NCBI RefSeq assembly: GCF_900129175.1
Contig: NZ_FQUI01000004.1
Span: 32,093-96,092, forward strand
DNA: 64,000 bases
Reading direction: 5' to 3'
From: Marinitoga hydrogenitolerans DSM 16785
Lineage (GTDB): Bacteria > Thermotogota > Thermotogae > Petrotogales > Petrotogaceae
Below are positions 56,786 through 64,000 of this stretch, one piece after another (position 1 is the first letter of the stretch; the number at the start of each line of letters is the position of its first letter). The notes under the pieces were generated by a model that was not told the DNA's origin, searched no databases, and saw only the letters and a program-made list of their open reading frames with translations. Position numbers and translations under genes: made by a program.

Positions 56786-57473
56786 TTATTTTACCTTCCT
56801 TTATCAACCACTTTGCAAATTTTAAATCAAATTCCGTTGTTATCTTTACATTATATTCCTCACCAGAAATAATTCTAACAAAGTTTCCTGCCTTATGAAA
56901 AATACTTGCATCATCTGTAAAACTTTTCAGTTCATTTTCAAAATTTGTATATGCCTTGTATAATTTATGAAAATCAAAAGTTTGTGGTGTTTGATGCAAA
57001 AATATTTCATTTCTATCCAATATTTTATCAATAACATCTCCAACAACATGAGACACAGAATTCTTTTCTGGCAAAGCCAAAATTGCAGAACCATATTTTT
57101 TTGCAATTTCTATACCTTCATTTATTTTATCTATGCTAACAAAAGGCCTTGCTGCATCATGTATAGAAACAAACAACACATCAAACCCAAAGTTATTATA
57201 TATATTTTTTAAAGCATTATAAACGGATTCTTGTCGTGATTCGCCACCCTTAATTATACCATATACTTTGTTAAGATTATAGCATTCCTTTTTCGTTTCT
57301 TCCATAAACTCCTCATTAGCCACTACGACTATTTTATTAATTAATTCTGAATATTCATATTTTTCTAATGCAATTCTTAACAAACTTTTACCTAAAATCT
57401 GGTAAAATTGTTTAGGGTAGGATAATTTTGTTCTTTCTCCCTTCCCTGCAGCAACAATAATACCAATATTCAT
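56778..57473 (-). CDS. ispD: 2-C-methyl-D-erythritol 4-phosphate cytidylyltransferase
   Basis: Third step of the non-mevalonate isoprenoid pathway. The 231-residue protein has IIVAAGKGERTKLSYPKQF at the N-terminus (nucleotide-binding loop), GGESRQESVYNAL, SIHDAARPFVS and the C-terminal SGEEYNVKITTEFDLKFAKW (normally NxKITxPEDL). The KLSYPKQF reading rather than KMGxxxPKQF is slightly divergent but functional residues remain. First gene of the ispD-tmk block. Confidence 0.93.
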   Translation of the reverse strand: MNIGIIVAAGKGERTKLSYPKQFYQILGKSLLRIALEKYEYSELINKIVVVANEEFMEETKKECYNLNKVYGIIKGGESRQESVYNALKNIYNNFGFDVLFVSIHDAARPFVSIDKINEGIEIAKKYGSAILALPEKNSVSHVVGDVIDKILDRNEIFLHQTPQTFDFHKLYKAYTNFENELKSFTDDASIFHKAGNFVRIISGEEYNVKITTEFDLKFAKWLIKEGKINA

Positions 57474-57583
57474 AAAATCACCTCAATAATAAATAATAAG
57501 AAAAATATTAGTTACTCTAGCTTTATTATACTACATAAACATGTTAAAATTACAATTAAGAGATTACGAAAGGAGAGGAAAAA

Positions 57584-58534
57584 ATGTATTTAATAGGTGT
57601 TGACCTTGGAGGAACTGAAATAAAAACAGGCCTGGTATCAAAAGATAAAGGAATAATAAATAAAGTTGCAATTCCAACTGAAGCCAACCTCGGCGCCCAA
57701 AAAGTAGCTGAAAACATTATAAAAACAATAGAAATTGTAGCCGAAAATAATATGGATAAAATTGAAGGTATTGGTATAGGTTCACCTGGCTCAATAGACA
57801 GAGATCATGGTATTGTAAGATATGCTCCAAATTTACCTTTTCATAACTTTGAACTTTCAAGAATTATTATCGAAAAATTAAAGATACCTACATTTGTGGA
57901 AAATGATGCTAATGCTTTTGCTTTAGGCGAATGGTATTTCGGATCAGCTCAAGGTTTAAAACATTTCGTTGCTTTGACATTAGGAACAGGTATAGGAGGA
58001 GGAGTTGTTTCACACGGAATATTAATAACAGGTAAAGATGGAATTGGAACAGAATTGGGTCATATTATTGTAGATCCAGACGGACCGTTATGCGGTTGCG
58101 GTTCAAGAGGATGTATAGAAGCAATTGCTTCAGCAAGAAATACTGCCAGATGGGCAAAGGAATTTTCTGCAAAAATCCCTGAAAATAAAATAGTAGAATT
58201 TGCTGGAAAAGTTGAAAACATTGAATCAAAACATGTATTCATGGCTTTAGAACATAATGACCCTGTAGCAAAAATGGTTGTAGATAAAATCACTGATGCT
58301 TTAGCAAAAGCTATTGGAAATTTTGTTCACATATTTAACCCAGAAATGATTATAATCGGTGGAGGCATGAGTAAAGCAGGTAAATCTCTATTGGATCCTA
58401 TAATAGAAAAGGTTAACTTTTATTTAATGCCATCATTTAGAAATTCTTTTAAAATACTGTTATCATCGTTAGTTGAAGATGCGGGAATATTGGGAGCATC
58501 TGCTTCGGCAATTTATCATTCAAGATCGAGGTGA
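57584..58534 (+). CDS. glk: ROK family glucokinase
   Basis: Sugar kinase of the ROK family, most likely glucokinase. The 316-residue protein has the ATP phosphate loop IGVDLGGTEIKTG, GIGSPGSID, FVENDANAFALGEWYFG (catalytic aspartate), LGTGIGGGVVS, the GTELGH histidine, and the zinc cluster CGCGSRGCIEAIAS (about residues 167-180). The close resemblance of the layout to Thermotoga glucokinase supports the name. The strong GAAAGGAGAGG ribosome site decides the start. Confidence 0.9.
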   Translation: MYLIGVDLGGTEIKTGLVSKDKGIINKVAIPTEANLGAQKVAENIIKTIEIVAENNMDKIEGIGIGSPGSIDRDHGIVRYAPNLPFHNFELSRIIIEKLKIPTFVENDANAFALGEWYFGSAQGLKHFVALTLGTGIGGGVVSHGILITGKDGIGTELGHIIVDPDGPLCGCGSRGCIEAIASARNTARWAKEFSAKIPENKIVEFAGKVENIESKHVFMALEHNDPVAKMVVDKITDALAKAIGNFVHIFNPEMIIIGGGMSKAGKSLLDPIIEKVNFYLMPSFRNSFKILLSSLVEDAGILGASASAIYHSRSR

Positions 58535-58538
58535 AAAA

Positions 58539-59249
58539 ATGGAATATATAAAAAAGTTTTTTAACTTTGACAATGTAACGCAAAAAATATTTACATTAAA
58601 TATTGTTGTTTTTGTATTAATGTTTGTTTTTGGCGGAGGATTTCGTGCTTTTTCTAATGTCTATACCCTCATCTTTGCAGGGGCACAGTATGGAAAATTA
58701 ATAATTATTTCTCATCAATATTTTAGATTCATTACTGCAATGTTTGTTCATGGAGGATTCCTGCATTTATTTTTTAATATGTATGCATTATATTATATTG
58801 GCAATATTGTAGAAAGGGTATATGGCCCACATAAATTTATAACTATTTATCTTGCTTCTGGTATTGGTGGTTCATTATTAACTCAAATATTTATTCCAGA
58901 TTCATTTTCTGTTGGCGCTAGTGGAGCTATATTTGGATTAATTGGCTTATTATTTGGAGCGGGATTTAGAGAAGACACTCCACCAATGTTAAAACCTGTG
59001 ACAGGAACCGCACTACTGCCTGTTATAATAATAAATTTATTTTTAGGTTTCACATCCCCTGGAATAAATAACTTTGCCCATATTGGAGGACTAGTAACAG
59101 GGTTTACATTTGGTTGGTTAACCTCTGTTTCTGATACATATACTTCATATAAATATTGGAAAATACTGGCTTATGTTAGCTTAGCATTAATCTTAATTTC
59201 ATTCATATGGCTTTTAATTTTCGACATACAATTTTTAATAGGGGGCTAA
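58539..59249 (+). CDS. Rhomboid family intramembrane serine protease
   Basis: A 236-residue polytopic protein with about six membrane helices. The catalytic serine is in SVGASGAIFGLIGLLFG (GASG motif, about residue 126) and the catalytic histidine in NNFAHIGGLVTGF (about 179). HGGFLHLFFNMYALYYIG carries the conserved HxxxN feature of the second helix. An in-frame codon upstream (58473) would extend into glk; ATG 58539 is chosen for the GAGGTG ribosome site and because it gives a clean N-terminus. Confidence 0.93.
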   Translation: MEYIKKFFNFDNVTQKIFTLNIVVFVLMFVFGGGFRAFSNVYTLIFAGAQYGKLIIISHQYFRFITAMFVHGGFLHLFFNMYALYYIGNIVERVYGPHKFITIYLASGIGGSLLTQIFIPDSFSVGASGAIFGLIGLLFGAGFREDTPPMLKPVTGTALLPVIIINLFLGFTSPGINNFAHIGGLVTGFTFGWLTSVSDTYTSYKYWKILAYVSLALILISFIWLLIFDIQFLIGG

Positions 59250-59255
59250 AAAATT

Positions 59256-60773
59256 ATGGAAAAGTTATATTTCAAAGTATCTAGAGATCCGATCTATTCA
59301 GAAATTTTTATATATCCTTTAGAAATAATAATAGCTGATACACCATTAGTACAAAGACTAAGATATTTAAGCCAATTAGCTGGAGCAGAATATGTTTATC
59401 CAAGTGCTACACATACAAGATTTTCGCATTCTTTAGGAGTTATGCATATTGCGGGTTTATATGCTAAAAAACTTTTTGAAAATAATCATCAAAAAACAAG
59501 AATATTAAGACTTGCGGGACTTGTTCATGATTTAGGACATGGACCATATAGCCATCAATTTGATGATGTTATATATAAAAGAATGGGATTAACTGATGGA
59601 CATGATGAATATAGAAAAAAAATATTAAACACTAAATTAATTGATCAGGCATATGATGTATATAAAAAGCTAAACGATCCAAGAACAAAAAAAGATTTTT
59701 TAAAAGACTTGTCTTTAACAGTTGAAAGAGAAATAAAAGACAATGAAAAATCTATAAAAGATGGATTAAAAGATGTAATGACAATGATAAATGAATTATT
59801 CGAAGCAGAAAATACAGGAGGTAGCCCTGAATTTAATATTGTCCAGGGGCCACTCGGGGCAGATAGATTGGATTTTGTCTTAAGAGATTCATATTATGCT
59901 GGAACAAGAGATTTTGGGACTGGTGATTTAGATAGAATAATAAGAAACGCATCAATAAAAACTCTTAATAATAAAGAAAAACTATGTTATAACATTAAAA
60001 TTATAGATAATATATATACCGTATTATTTGCACGTTTTATGATGTACAAAAACGTTTACTTCCATAAAACATCAAGAGCCGCTGATCAAATGATTCAAGA
60101 AATTCTAAGACTTGCTGATGATATACTTGATTTAAAATCAAGGGTTCGTGATCTTGACAAATTTACATCTTTAACAGATCAAAGAATAATTAACGAAATT
60201 GAGATGGTATACGAAGAATTATATGAAAAGAAAGAAAATGAATTATTTAGTATAAACCCTGAATTAATGCAAAAAGCGGATAAAATTGCTAAAGCCTATA
60301 TTTTGGTTAAAAGATTAAAATCAAGAGACTTGTGGAAATTATTAATAGAAATTCCTTTTTCAACAACAGGTCTTGATCCTTCAGTGATAAGCGTTAGTGT
60401 AGCTGAAAACGTTTTAAAACAATTAAAAGAAAATATTAAAAAAACTATTAATACCGAAATATCAAAAGAAGAAAAACAAGAATTGTCATATATACTCGAT
60501 AATTTTGAAAAGTTATTTATCATTGATACCCCATATAAATTAGCTCTTATGCATCCAAAAGAATTTTTATCAACAGATGTGTCTATATTGGATTATAATG
60601 GAGACATTCTAAGGTTTGATGAAGTTTTTGAAAGATATCCCGCTTATAAATTCATGGAAAGCAATTTAATTCAAATTTCAAGAATTTATTTAACAGAAGA
60701 CAAAAGAGAAATATTGAAAAAATTAAATTTAATACCAAAAGTGGGTGGAATCAACATTACAACAAGATGGTAA
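59256..60773 (+). CDS. HD superfamily phosphohydrolase (COG1078)
   Basis: A 505-residue metal-dependent HD protein related to dNTP triphosphohydrolases. The HD signature is spread over VYPSATHTRFSHSLGVMHIAGLYA (about residues 48-71) and LAGLVHDLGHGPYSHQFD (about 84-101), followed by QGPLGADRLDFVLRDSYYAGT. The extra C-terminal half is helical. Nucleotide hydrolysis is the likely activity, with the substrate unknown. It lies six bases after the rhomboid gene. Confidence 0.87.
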   Translation: MEKLYFKVSRDPIYSEIFIYPLEIIIADTPLVQRLRYLSQLAGAEYVYPSATHTRFSHSLGVMHIAGLYAKKLFENNHQKTRILRLAGLVHDLGHGPYSHQFDDVIYKRMGLTDGHDEYRKKILNTKLIDQAYDVYKKLNDPRTKKDFLKDLSLTVEREIKDNEKSIKDGLKDVMTMINELFEAENTGGSPEFNIVQGPLGADRLDFVLRDSYYAGTRDFGTGDLDRIIRNASIKTLNNKEKLCYNIKIIDNIYTVLFARFMMYKNVYFHKTSRAADQMIQEILRLADDILDLKSRVRDLDKFTSLTDQRIINEIEMVYEELYEKKENELFSINPELMQKADKIAKAYILVKRLKSRDLWKLLIEIPFSTTGLDPSVISVSVAENVLKQLKENIKKTINTEISKEEKQELSYILDNFEKLFIIDTPYKLALMHPKEFLSTDVSILDYNGDILRFDEVFERYPAYKFMESNLIQISRIYLTEDKREILKKLNLIPKVGGINITTRW

Positions 60774-60822
60774 TATAATCAGTAATTTATGTGACTAAAA
60801 GATTGAAAAGAGGAGGGAACAA

Positions 60823-62166
60823 ATGAAAAATTTTAATTTTAATATTGAACAAGCAAAAGAAATAAATAAAAAAATAAATGCTGTATTAGAATTCAAAATA
60901 ATAAAAGGAAATGAAAATGGAAAATTCTACTCAACACCTTTTTTAGTTAAAGATAATATACAGGTTTTAGGAACAAAAAACACCTGCGGATCAAAAATCC
61001 TTGAAAATTATAATTCAACATATACAGCAACAGCAGTTCAAAAATTATTAGATGCTGGATTTACAGTAGTTGGAAAAACAAATTTAGACGAATTCGCTAT
61101 GGGTGGTTCAAATGAAAATTCTGCATTCGGTCCTGTAAAAAATCCGTGGGATTTAGAAAGAATACCTGGTGGCTCAAGTGGAGGTTCTGCTGCTGCAGTT
61201 GCTGCTAAAATAGTCCCTTTTGCTTTAGGCTCTGATACCGGCGGATCCGTCAGACAACCAGCTTCTTTTTGTGGAATTGTTGGATTCAAACCAACATATG
61301 GCGCTATTTCAAGATATGGGTTATCAGCCTTTGCTTCATCTCTAGACCAAATTGGTGTGTTAGCCTCAAATGTGGAAAATGCTGCAATTACAACTGAAAT
61401 AATGAGTGGAAAGGATGAAAATGACGCTACCTCATTGAATATAAACTGGGATTTAACATCTAACTTAAACAAAAAATTAAATAATTTAAAAGTAGCCATT
61501 CCAAAAGAGGTTTTTGAATTAGATGGCGTTGATAAAGATATATTATCGAAATTTAAAGAAACAATTCAAATACTAAAAAATAATGGCGTTGAAATTGACG
61601 AAATAAATATTCCTCATTTAAAATATACTGTTTCCATATATTATATTATCGCACCTTCAGAAGCCAGCTCAAATCTTTCAAGGTATGATGGTATGAGATA
61701 TGGTTTAAGAACTGAAAATGACGCATTAAAAAAGACATATATGCAAACAAGAGATAAAGGATTTGGACTCGAAGTAAAGAGAAGAATATTTATGGGAGCA
61801 TTTACTTTAAGTTCTGCATATTACGACGCATATTTTGCAAAAGCTGCAAAAATAAGGAATTTATTAAATCAAGATTTCACAAAAGCTTTTGAAGAATATG
61901 ATGCTATCTTAACTCCAACCTCACCAATATTACCACCTAAAATTGGTGAGTTAAAATCTCCTTTACAATATTATTTAATGGACTTATTTACAATACCAGC
62001 AAATATGATTGGAGCTCCTGCTATTAGCATTCCTGCTGGTAAAATAAATGAACTTCCATTCGGAATACATTTAATATCAAAACCTTTAAATGACGCAAAC
62101 TTACTAAGAATAGCTAAACAATTTGAAGATATATTTGGAACTCTCGAATTGCCGGAGGTGCTTTAA
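60823..62166 (+). CDS. gatA: Asp/Glu-tRNA amidotransferase subunit A
   Basis: Amidase subunit generating ammonia for Gln-tRNA/Asn-tRNA formation. The amidase triad is visible: K43 in FLVKDNI, then the serines of PGGSSGGSAAAVAA and GSDTGGSVRQPASFCG. The 447-residue length is shorter than the usual 475-485; the N-terminal helical part before the catalytic lysine is about 30-35 residues shorter. A strong GAGGAGGG ribosome site supports this start. The gatB gene follows directly; gatC is not adjacent. Confidence 0.95.
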   Translation: MKNFNFNIEQAKEINKKINAVLEFKIIKGNENGKFYSTPFLVKDNIQVLGTKNTCGSKILENYNSTYTATAVQKLLDAGFTVVGKTNLDEFAMGGSNENSAFGPVKNPWDLERIPGGSSGGSAAAVAAKIVPFALGSDTGGSVRQPASFCGIVGFKPTYGAISRYGLSAFASSLDQIGVLASNVENAAITTEIMSGKDENDATSLNINWDLTSNLNKKLNNLKVAIPKEVFELDGVDKDILSKFKETIQILKNNGVEIDEINIPHLKYTVSIYYIIAPSEASSNLSRYDGMRYGLRTENDALKKTYMQTRDKGFGLEVKRRIFMGAFTLSSAYYDAYFAKAAKIRNLLNQDFTKAFEEYDAILTPTSPILPPKIGELKSPLQYYLMDLFTIPANMIGAPAISIPAGKINELPFGIHLISKPLNDANLLRIAKQFEDIFGTLELPEVL

Positions 62167-63600
62167 ATGAAATATAAAACAACAATAGGACTCGAAATCC
62201 ATACGCAATTATTAACAAAAACAAAAGCTTTTTGTTCCTGTTCTGCAAATGCTTTTGAAAGTGAACCAAATTCAAATATTTGTCCTGTTTGCACAGGACA
62301 ACCTGGCGCATTACCTGTATTTAACGAAGAGGCATTAAATCTTGGTATTAAAGCAGCTATCGCTTTAAATGCTGATATAAATGAATATTCGAGATTCGAT
62401 AGAAAAAATTATTTCTACCCTGATTTGCCAAAAGGTTATCAAATAACACAATATTTTCATCCTTTAGCAAATAATGGATATATAGAAATAGATGATAAAA
62501 AAATACGTATTAACAGAATTCACCTTGAAGAAGATTCAGGTAAAATGTTTCATGCTGGCGAAGACTTAGAAAATGCATCATATAGCTTTGTTGACTATAA
62601 CAGAAGTGGAATACCTTTAATTGAAATAGTAACAGAACCTGATATAGAATCTCCAGAAGAAGCACGAAAGTTTATGGAGAAATTGAGAAATATCTTAAGA
62701 TATGCTGAAATATCATCTGGAGACATGGAAAAAGGTGCTTTAAGATGTGATGCGAATATTTCAATAACAGATTTAGAAAAAAACATACAAAGTAATAGAG
62801 TTGAAGTAAAAAATATTAATTCTTTTAAATTTGTTGAAAAAGCACTTGAATATGAAAGAAATAGAATTATAGAATTAATGGAAAAAGGTGAAAACATCCC
62901 CCAAGAAACAAGAGGATGGAATTTTTCTACAAAATCCACATTTTCTATGAGATCAAAAGAAGAAGAAGCTGATTATAGGTATTTTCCCGAACCAGACATA
63001 CCGCCTGTTATCGTTACTCAAGAAAAAATTAATGAAATCAAAAAAACAATGCCTGAAATGATAGATGAAAAAACAAAAAGATTTATTGATGAATATAAAA
63101 TAAAAGAATATGATGCTGAAATCTTAGCAGGTGATAAGGATTTAGCAAATTACTTTGAAAAAGCTGCAAAAATTGTTAAAAATCCACAATTTGTAAGTAA
63201 TTTGATAATCACAGATTTAATGAGAGAAATGAATAAAAATAATGTTGAATTAAAAGACGTAAAAATAAAAGCAAAGCATTATAAAGAATTAGAAGAATTA
63301 ATAAATTCTGGAAAGATTTCAACAAAAATAGCAAAAGATGTATTTATTGAAATGTTTAAAAGTGGAAAGATGCCTTCTGAAATTGTTAAAGAAAAAGGTT
63401 TGGAACAAATTGATGATGATTCAGTTATAGAAGAAATTGTCAAAAAAATTATTGAAAATAATCAAAAACAATATCAACAATATAAAAATGGAAAAACAAA
63501 ATTATTTGGATTCTTTGTTGGTCAGGTTATGAAAGAAACAAAAGGAAAAGCAAATCCACAAAAAGCAAATGAAATTGTAAGGAAACTATTAGATGAATAA
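62167..63600 (+). CDS. gatB: Asp/Glu-tRNA amidotransferase subunit B
   Basis: tRNA-binding and kinase-like subunit. The 477-residue protein has [19 protein letters not shown], the zinc cysteines CSCSAN / [46 protein letters not shown], and the C-terminal YqeY-like tail ([28 protein letters not shown]). The start codon lies immediately after the gatA stop. With gatA it implies an indirect tRNA-dependent amidation route in this organism. Confidence 0.96.
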   Translation: MKYKTTIGLEIHTQLLTKTKAFCSCSANAFESEPNSNICPVCTGQPGALPVFNEEALNLGIKAAIALNADINEYSRFDRKNYFYPDLPKGYQITQYFHPLANNGYIEIDDKKIRINRIHLEEDSGKMFHAGEDLENASYSFVDYNRSGIPLIEIVTEPDIESPEEARKFMEKLRNILRYAEISSGDMEKGALRCDANISITDLEKNIQSNRVEVKNINSFKFVEKALEYERNRIIELMEKGENIPQETRGWNFSTKSTFSMRSKEEEADYRYFPEPDIPPVIVTQEKINEIKKTMPEMIDEKTKRFIDEYKIKEYDAEILAGDKDLANYFEKAAKIVKNPQFVSNLIITDLMREMNKNNVELKDVKIKAKHYKELEELINSGKISTKIAKDVFIEMFKSGKMPSEIVKEKGLEQIDDDSVIEEIVKKIIENNQKQYQQYKNGKTKLFGFFVGQVMKETKGKANPQKANEIVRKLLDE

Positions 63601-63658
63601 AAAATCCATCCCGTTATCCCGTTTTTCTTTTTATAATTTCTTTTTTATATTATAAAAA
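63601..63658. other. Spacer after gatB
   Basis: AT-rich spacer with a short direct repeat (ATCCCGTT twice, about 63607-63621). No hairpin that would clearly terminate gatB on the plus strand was found here. Confidence 0.4.
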
Positions 63659-63690
63659 ATGAGGCTTCTATCAAAATAAGAAGCCTCATA
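63654..63690. terminator. Hairpin terminator, best oriented to minus strand
   Basis: An 11-base stem (ATGAGGCTTCT and its complement) around ATCAAAATA. The T-run lies on the minus-strand side (AAAAAAT before the stem), so it would work better on transcripts entering from the right. On the plus strand it is followed only by ATATATTA. Confidence 0.7.
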
Positions 63691-63859
63691 TATTAATTAA
63701 AATGAATATTTCCATCTTAAGAAGAATTCTCCCGAGTTTGACAGCAATTTAAGGAAAAATGAAAAAATTGGACGGTAAAATGCGTATTTGAGGTGTGTAA
63801 ATCTAGGTCAGTCGAAAAAGTGTGTGGCTAACTTTTTATGATATTTTTGCATATAACTA
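63691..63859. other. Non-coding leader, probably inside the insertion sequence
   Basis: No gene or ribosome site. Somewhat richer in G than the surrounding spacers (GTGTGTAAATCTAGGTCAGTCG, about 63797-63818, is unlike the rest of the window). It plausibly includes the left end of the insertion sequence whose transposase begins at 63918, but I cannot place the terminal inverted repeat without the right end. Confidence 0.4.
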
Positions 63860-63888
63860 TTGATTTTACTAACTTTTAGTGGTATAAT
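63860..63888 (+). promoter_or_regulatory. Transposase promoter
   Basis: TTGATT (63860-63865) and TATAAT (63883-63888), spacing 17. Expected transcription start is about 63895, within the loop of the hairpin described at 63873-63909. Confidence 0.75.
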
Positions 63889-63909
63889 ATATATGAAAAC
63901 CACTAAAAG
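63873..63909 (+). promoter_or_regulatory. Inverted repeat that can sequester transposase ribosome site
   Basis: CTTTTAGTGG (63873-63882) and CCACTAAAAG (63900-63909) are perfectly complementary over 10 bases with a 17-base loop. The right arm overlaps the AAAAGGAG ribosome site. Transcripts starting at the element's own promoter would lack the left arm. Confidence 0.8.
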
Positions 63910-63917
63910 GAGATGGC

Positions 63918-64000
63918 ATGATGTTCGTTAAAATATCAAAGGTGAAAGGAAAAAAGTATTTAAGAGTAATGGAAAGTGTAAGAGAAAATGGTAAAGTAAA
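63918..64000 (+). CDS. Transposase, IS1634/IS4-like, 5' part only
   Basis: Only 27 codons are inside the window; the gene runs off the right edge. The visible start, MFVKISKVKGKKYLRV followed by MESVRENGKV, has the pattern of IS1634-type (IS4 superfamily) transposases, which begin with a short strand, KGxKYL and ESYRENGKV. Two consecutive ATG codons (63918, 63921) could start it; ribosome site AAAGGAGA precedes them. Assignment rests on this short segment plus the caged ribosome site typical of insertion sequences. Confidence 0.65.
   Translation, partial: MMFVKISKVKGKKYLRVMESVRENGKV

Noticed and set aside
58473..58538. Upstream start for the rhomboid gene inside glk
   Set aside because: No ribosome site there; GAGGTG precedes ATG 58539.
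63601..63630. ATCCCGTT direct repeat as a target-site duplication
   Set aside because: The two copies are only a few bases apart and enclose nothing, so they cannot flank the insertion sequence.

Overview
The window is AT-rich bacterial chromosome (by eye roughly 28-30% G+C) with densely packed genes, short or negative intergenic gaps and strong Shine-Dalgarno sites. The gene set looks like the phylum Thermotogota, and the very low G+C suggests a Marinitoga/Petrotoga-like lineage. Supporting features are a divergent hrcA-grpE-dnaJ / mur block, a MurE with a DDPK-type specificity loop, a SufCBDSU cluster, GlpX, and Thermotoga-like GatA and ROK glucokinase. This assignment is inference from protein character, not from a marker-gene comparison. 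I see no rRNA, tRNA or CRISPR.

Layout. 1-1263: a thiamine-binding protein gene behind a TPP riboswitch with its own terminator and promoter. 1318-3571: a TetR regulator with two identical operators, driving a radical SAM protein. 3572-5953: a two-gene island of AAA15-type ATPase plus RloB (TOPRIM-like) protein, an AbiL-like candidate anti-phage system, bracketed by two near-identical terminators. 5954-7275: a GAF sensor kinase. 7302-17297 (minus): ten tightly packed genes, hrcA-grpE-dnaJ-yitT-corC-cdd-response regulator/PP2C-nudix-gltX-cysS, starting at a CIRCE operator. 17322-25981 (plus): murE-murF-mraY-murD-ftsW-murG-murC. 26019-27990: a STAS anti-sigma antagonist and a pair of LiaF-like membrane genes. 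28051-30439: flgF, flgG and an MscS channel. 30492-38581 (minus): mreB, a C11-peptidase lipoprotein, and rimO-pgsA-thpR-recA-recX-rny. 38703-41796 (minus): glpX, a SAM hydrolase and a membrane histidine kinase whose true start appears to be AUU. 42010-44746: M18 aminopeptidase and two unrecognised genes. 44790-50923: sufCBDSU and a GAF protein. 51005-57473 (minus): ispD-nfo-hflK-hflC-lipoprotein-methyltransferase-tmk. 57584-63600 (plus): ROK glucokinase, rhomboid protease, HD phosphohydrolase, gatA, gatB. 63860-64000: promoter and start of an IS1634/IS4-type transposase that runs off the window.

How the genes fit together. Most of the window is housekeeping: peptidoglycan precursor synthesis, heat-shock chaperones, tRNA charging, Fe-S assembly, DNA repair, membrane proteolysis and flagellar rod. 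Regulation is unusually readable: a riboswitch, CIRCE, twin TetR operators, back-to-back promoters and many consensus TTGACA-17-TATAAT promoters. The accessory parts are the ATPase/RloB island, the possible gene remnant at 3573-3700 and the right-edge insertion sequence. The most interesting single observations are the AbiL-like island between duplicated terminators, a response regulator/phosphatase with glutamate at the phosphoacceptor position, the AUU-start kinase, and a transposase whose ribosome site is caged by a hairpin that only read-through transcripts can form.
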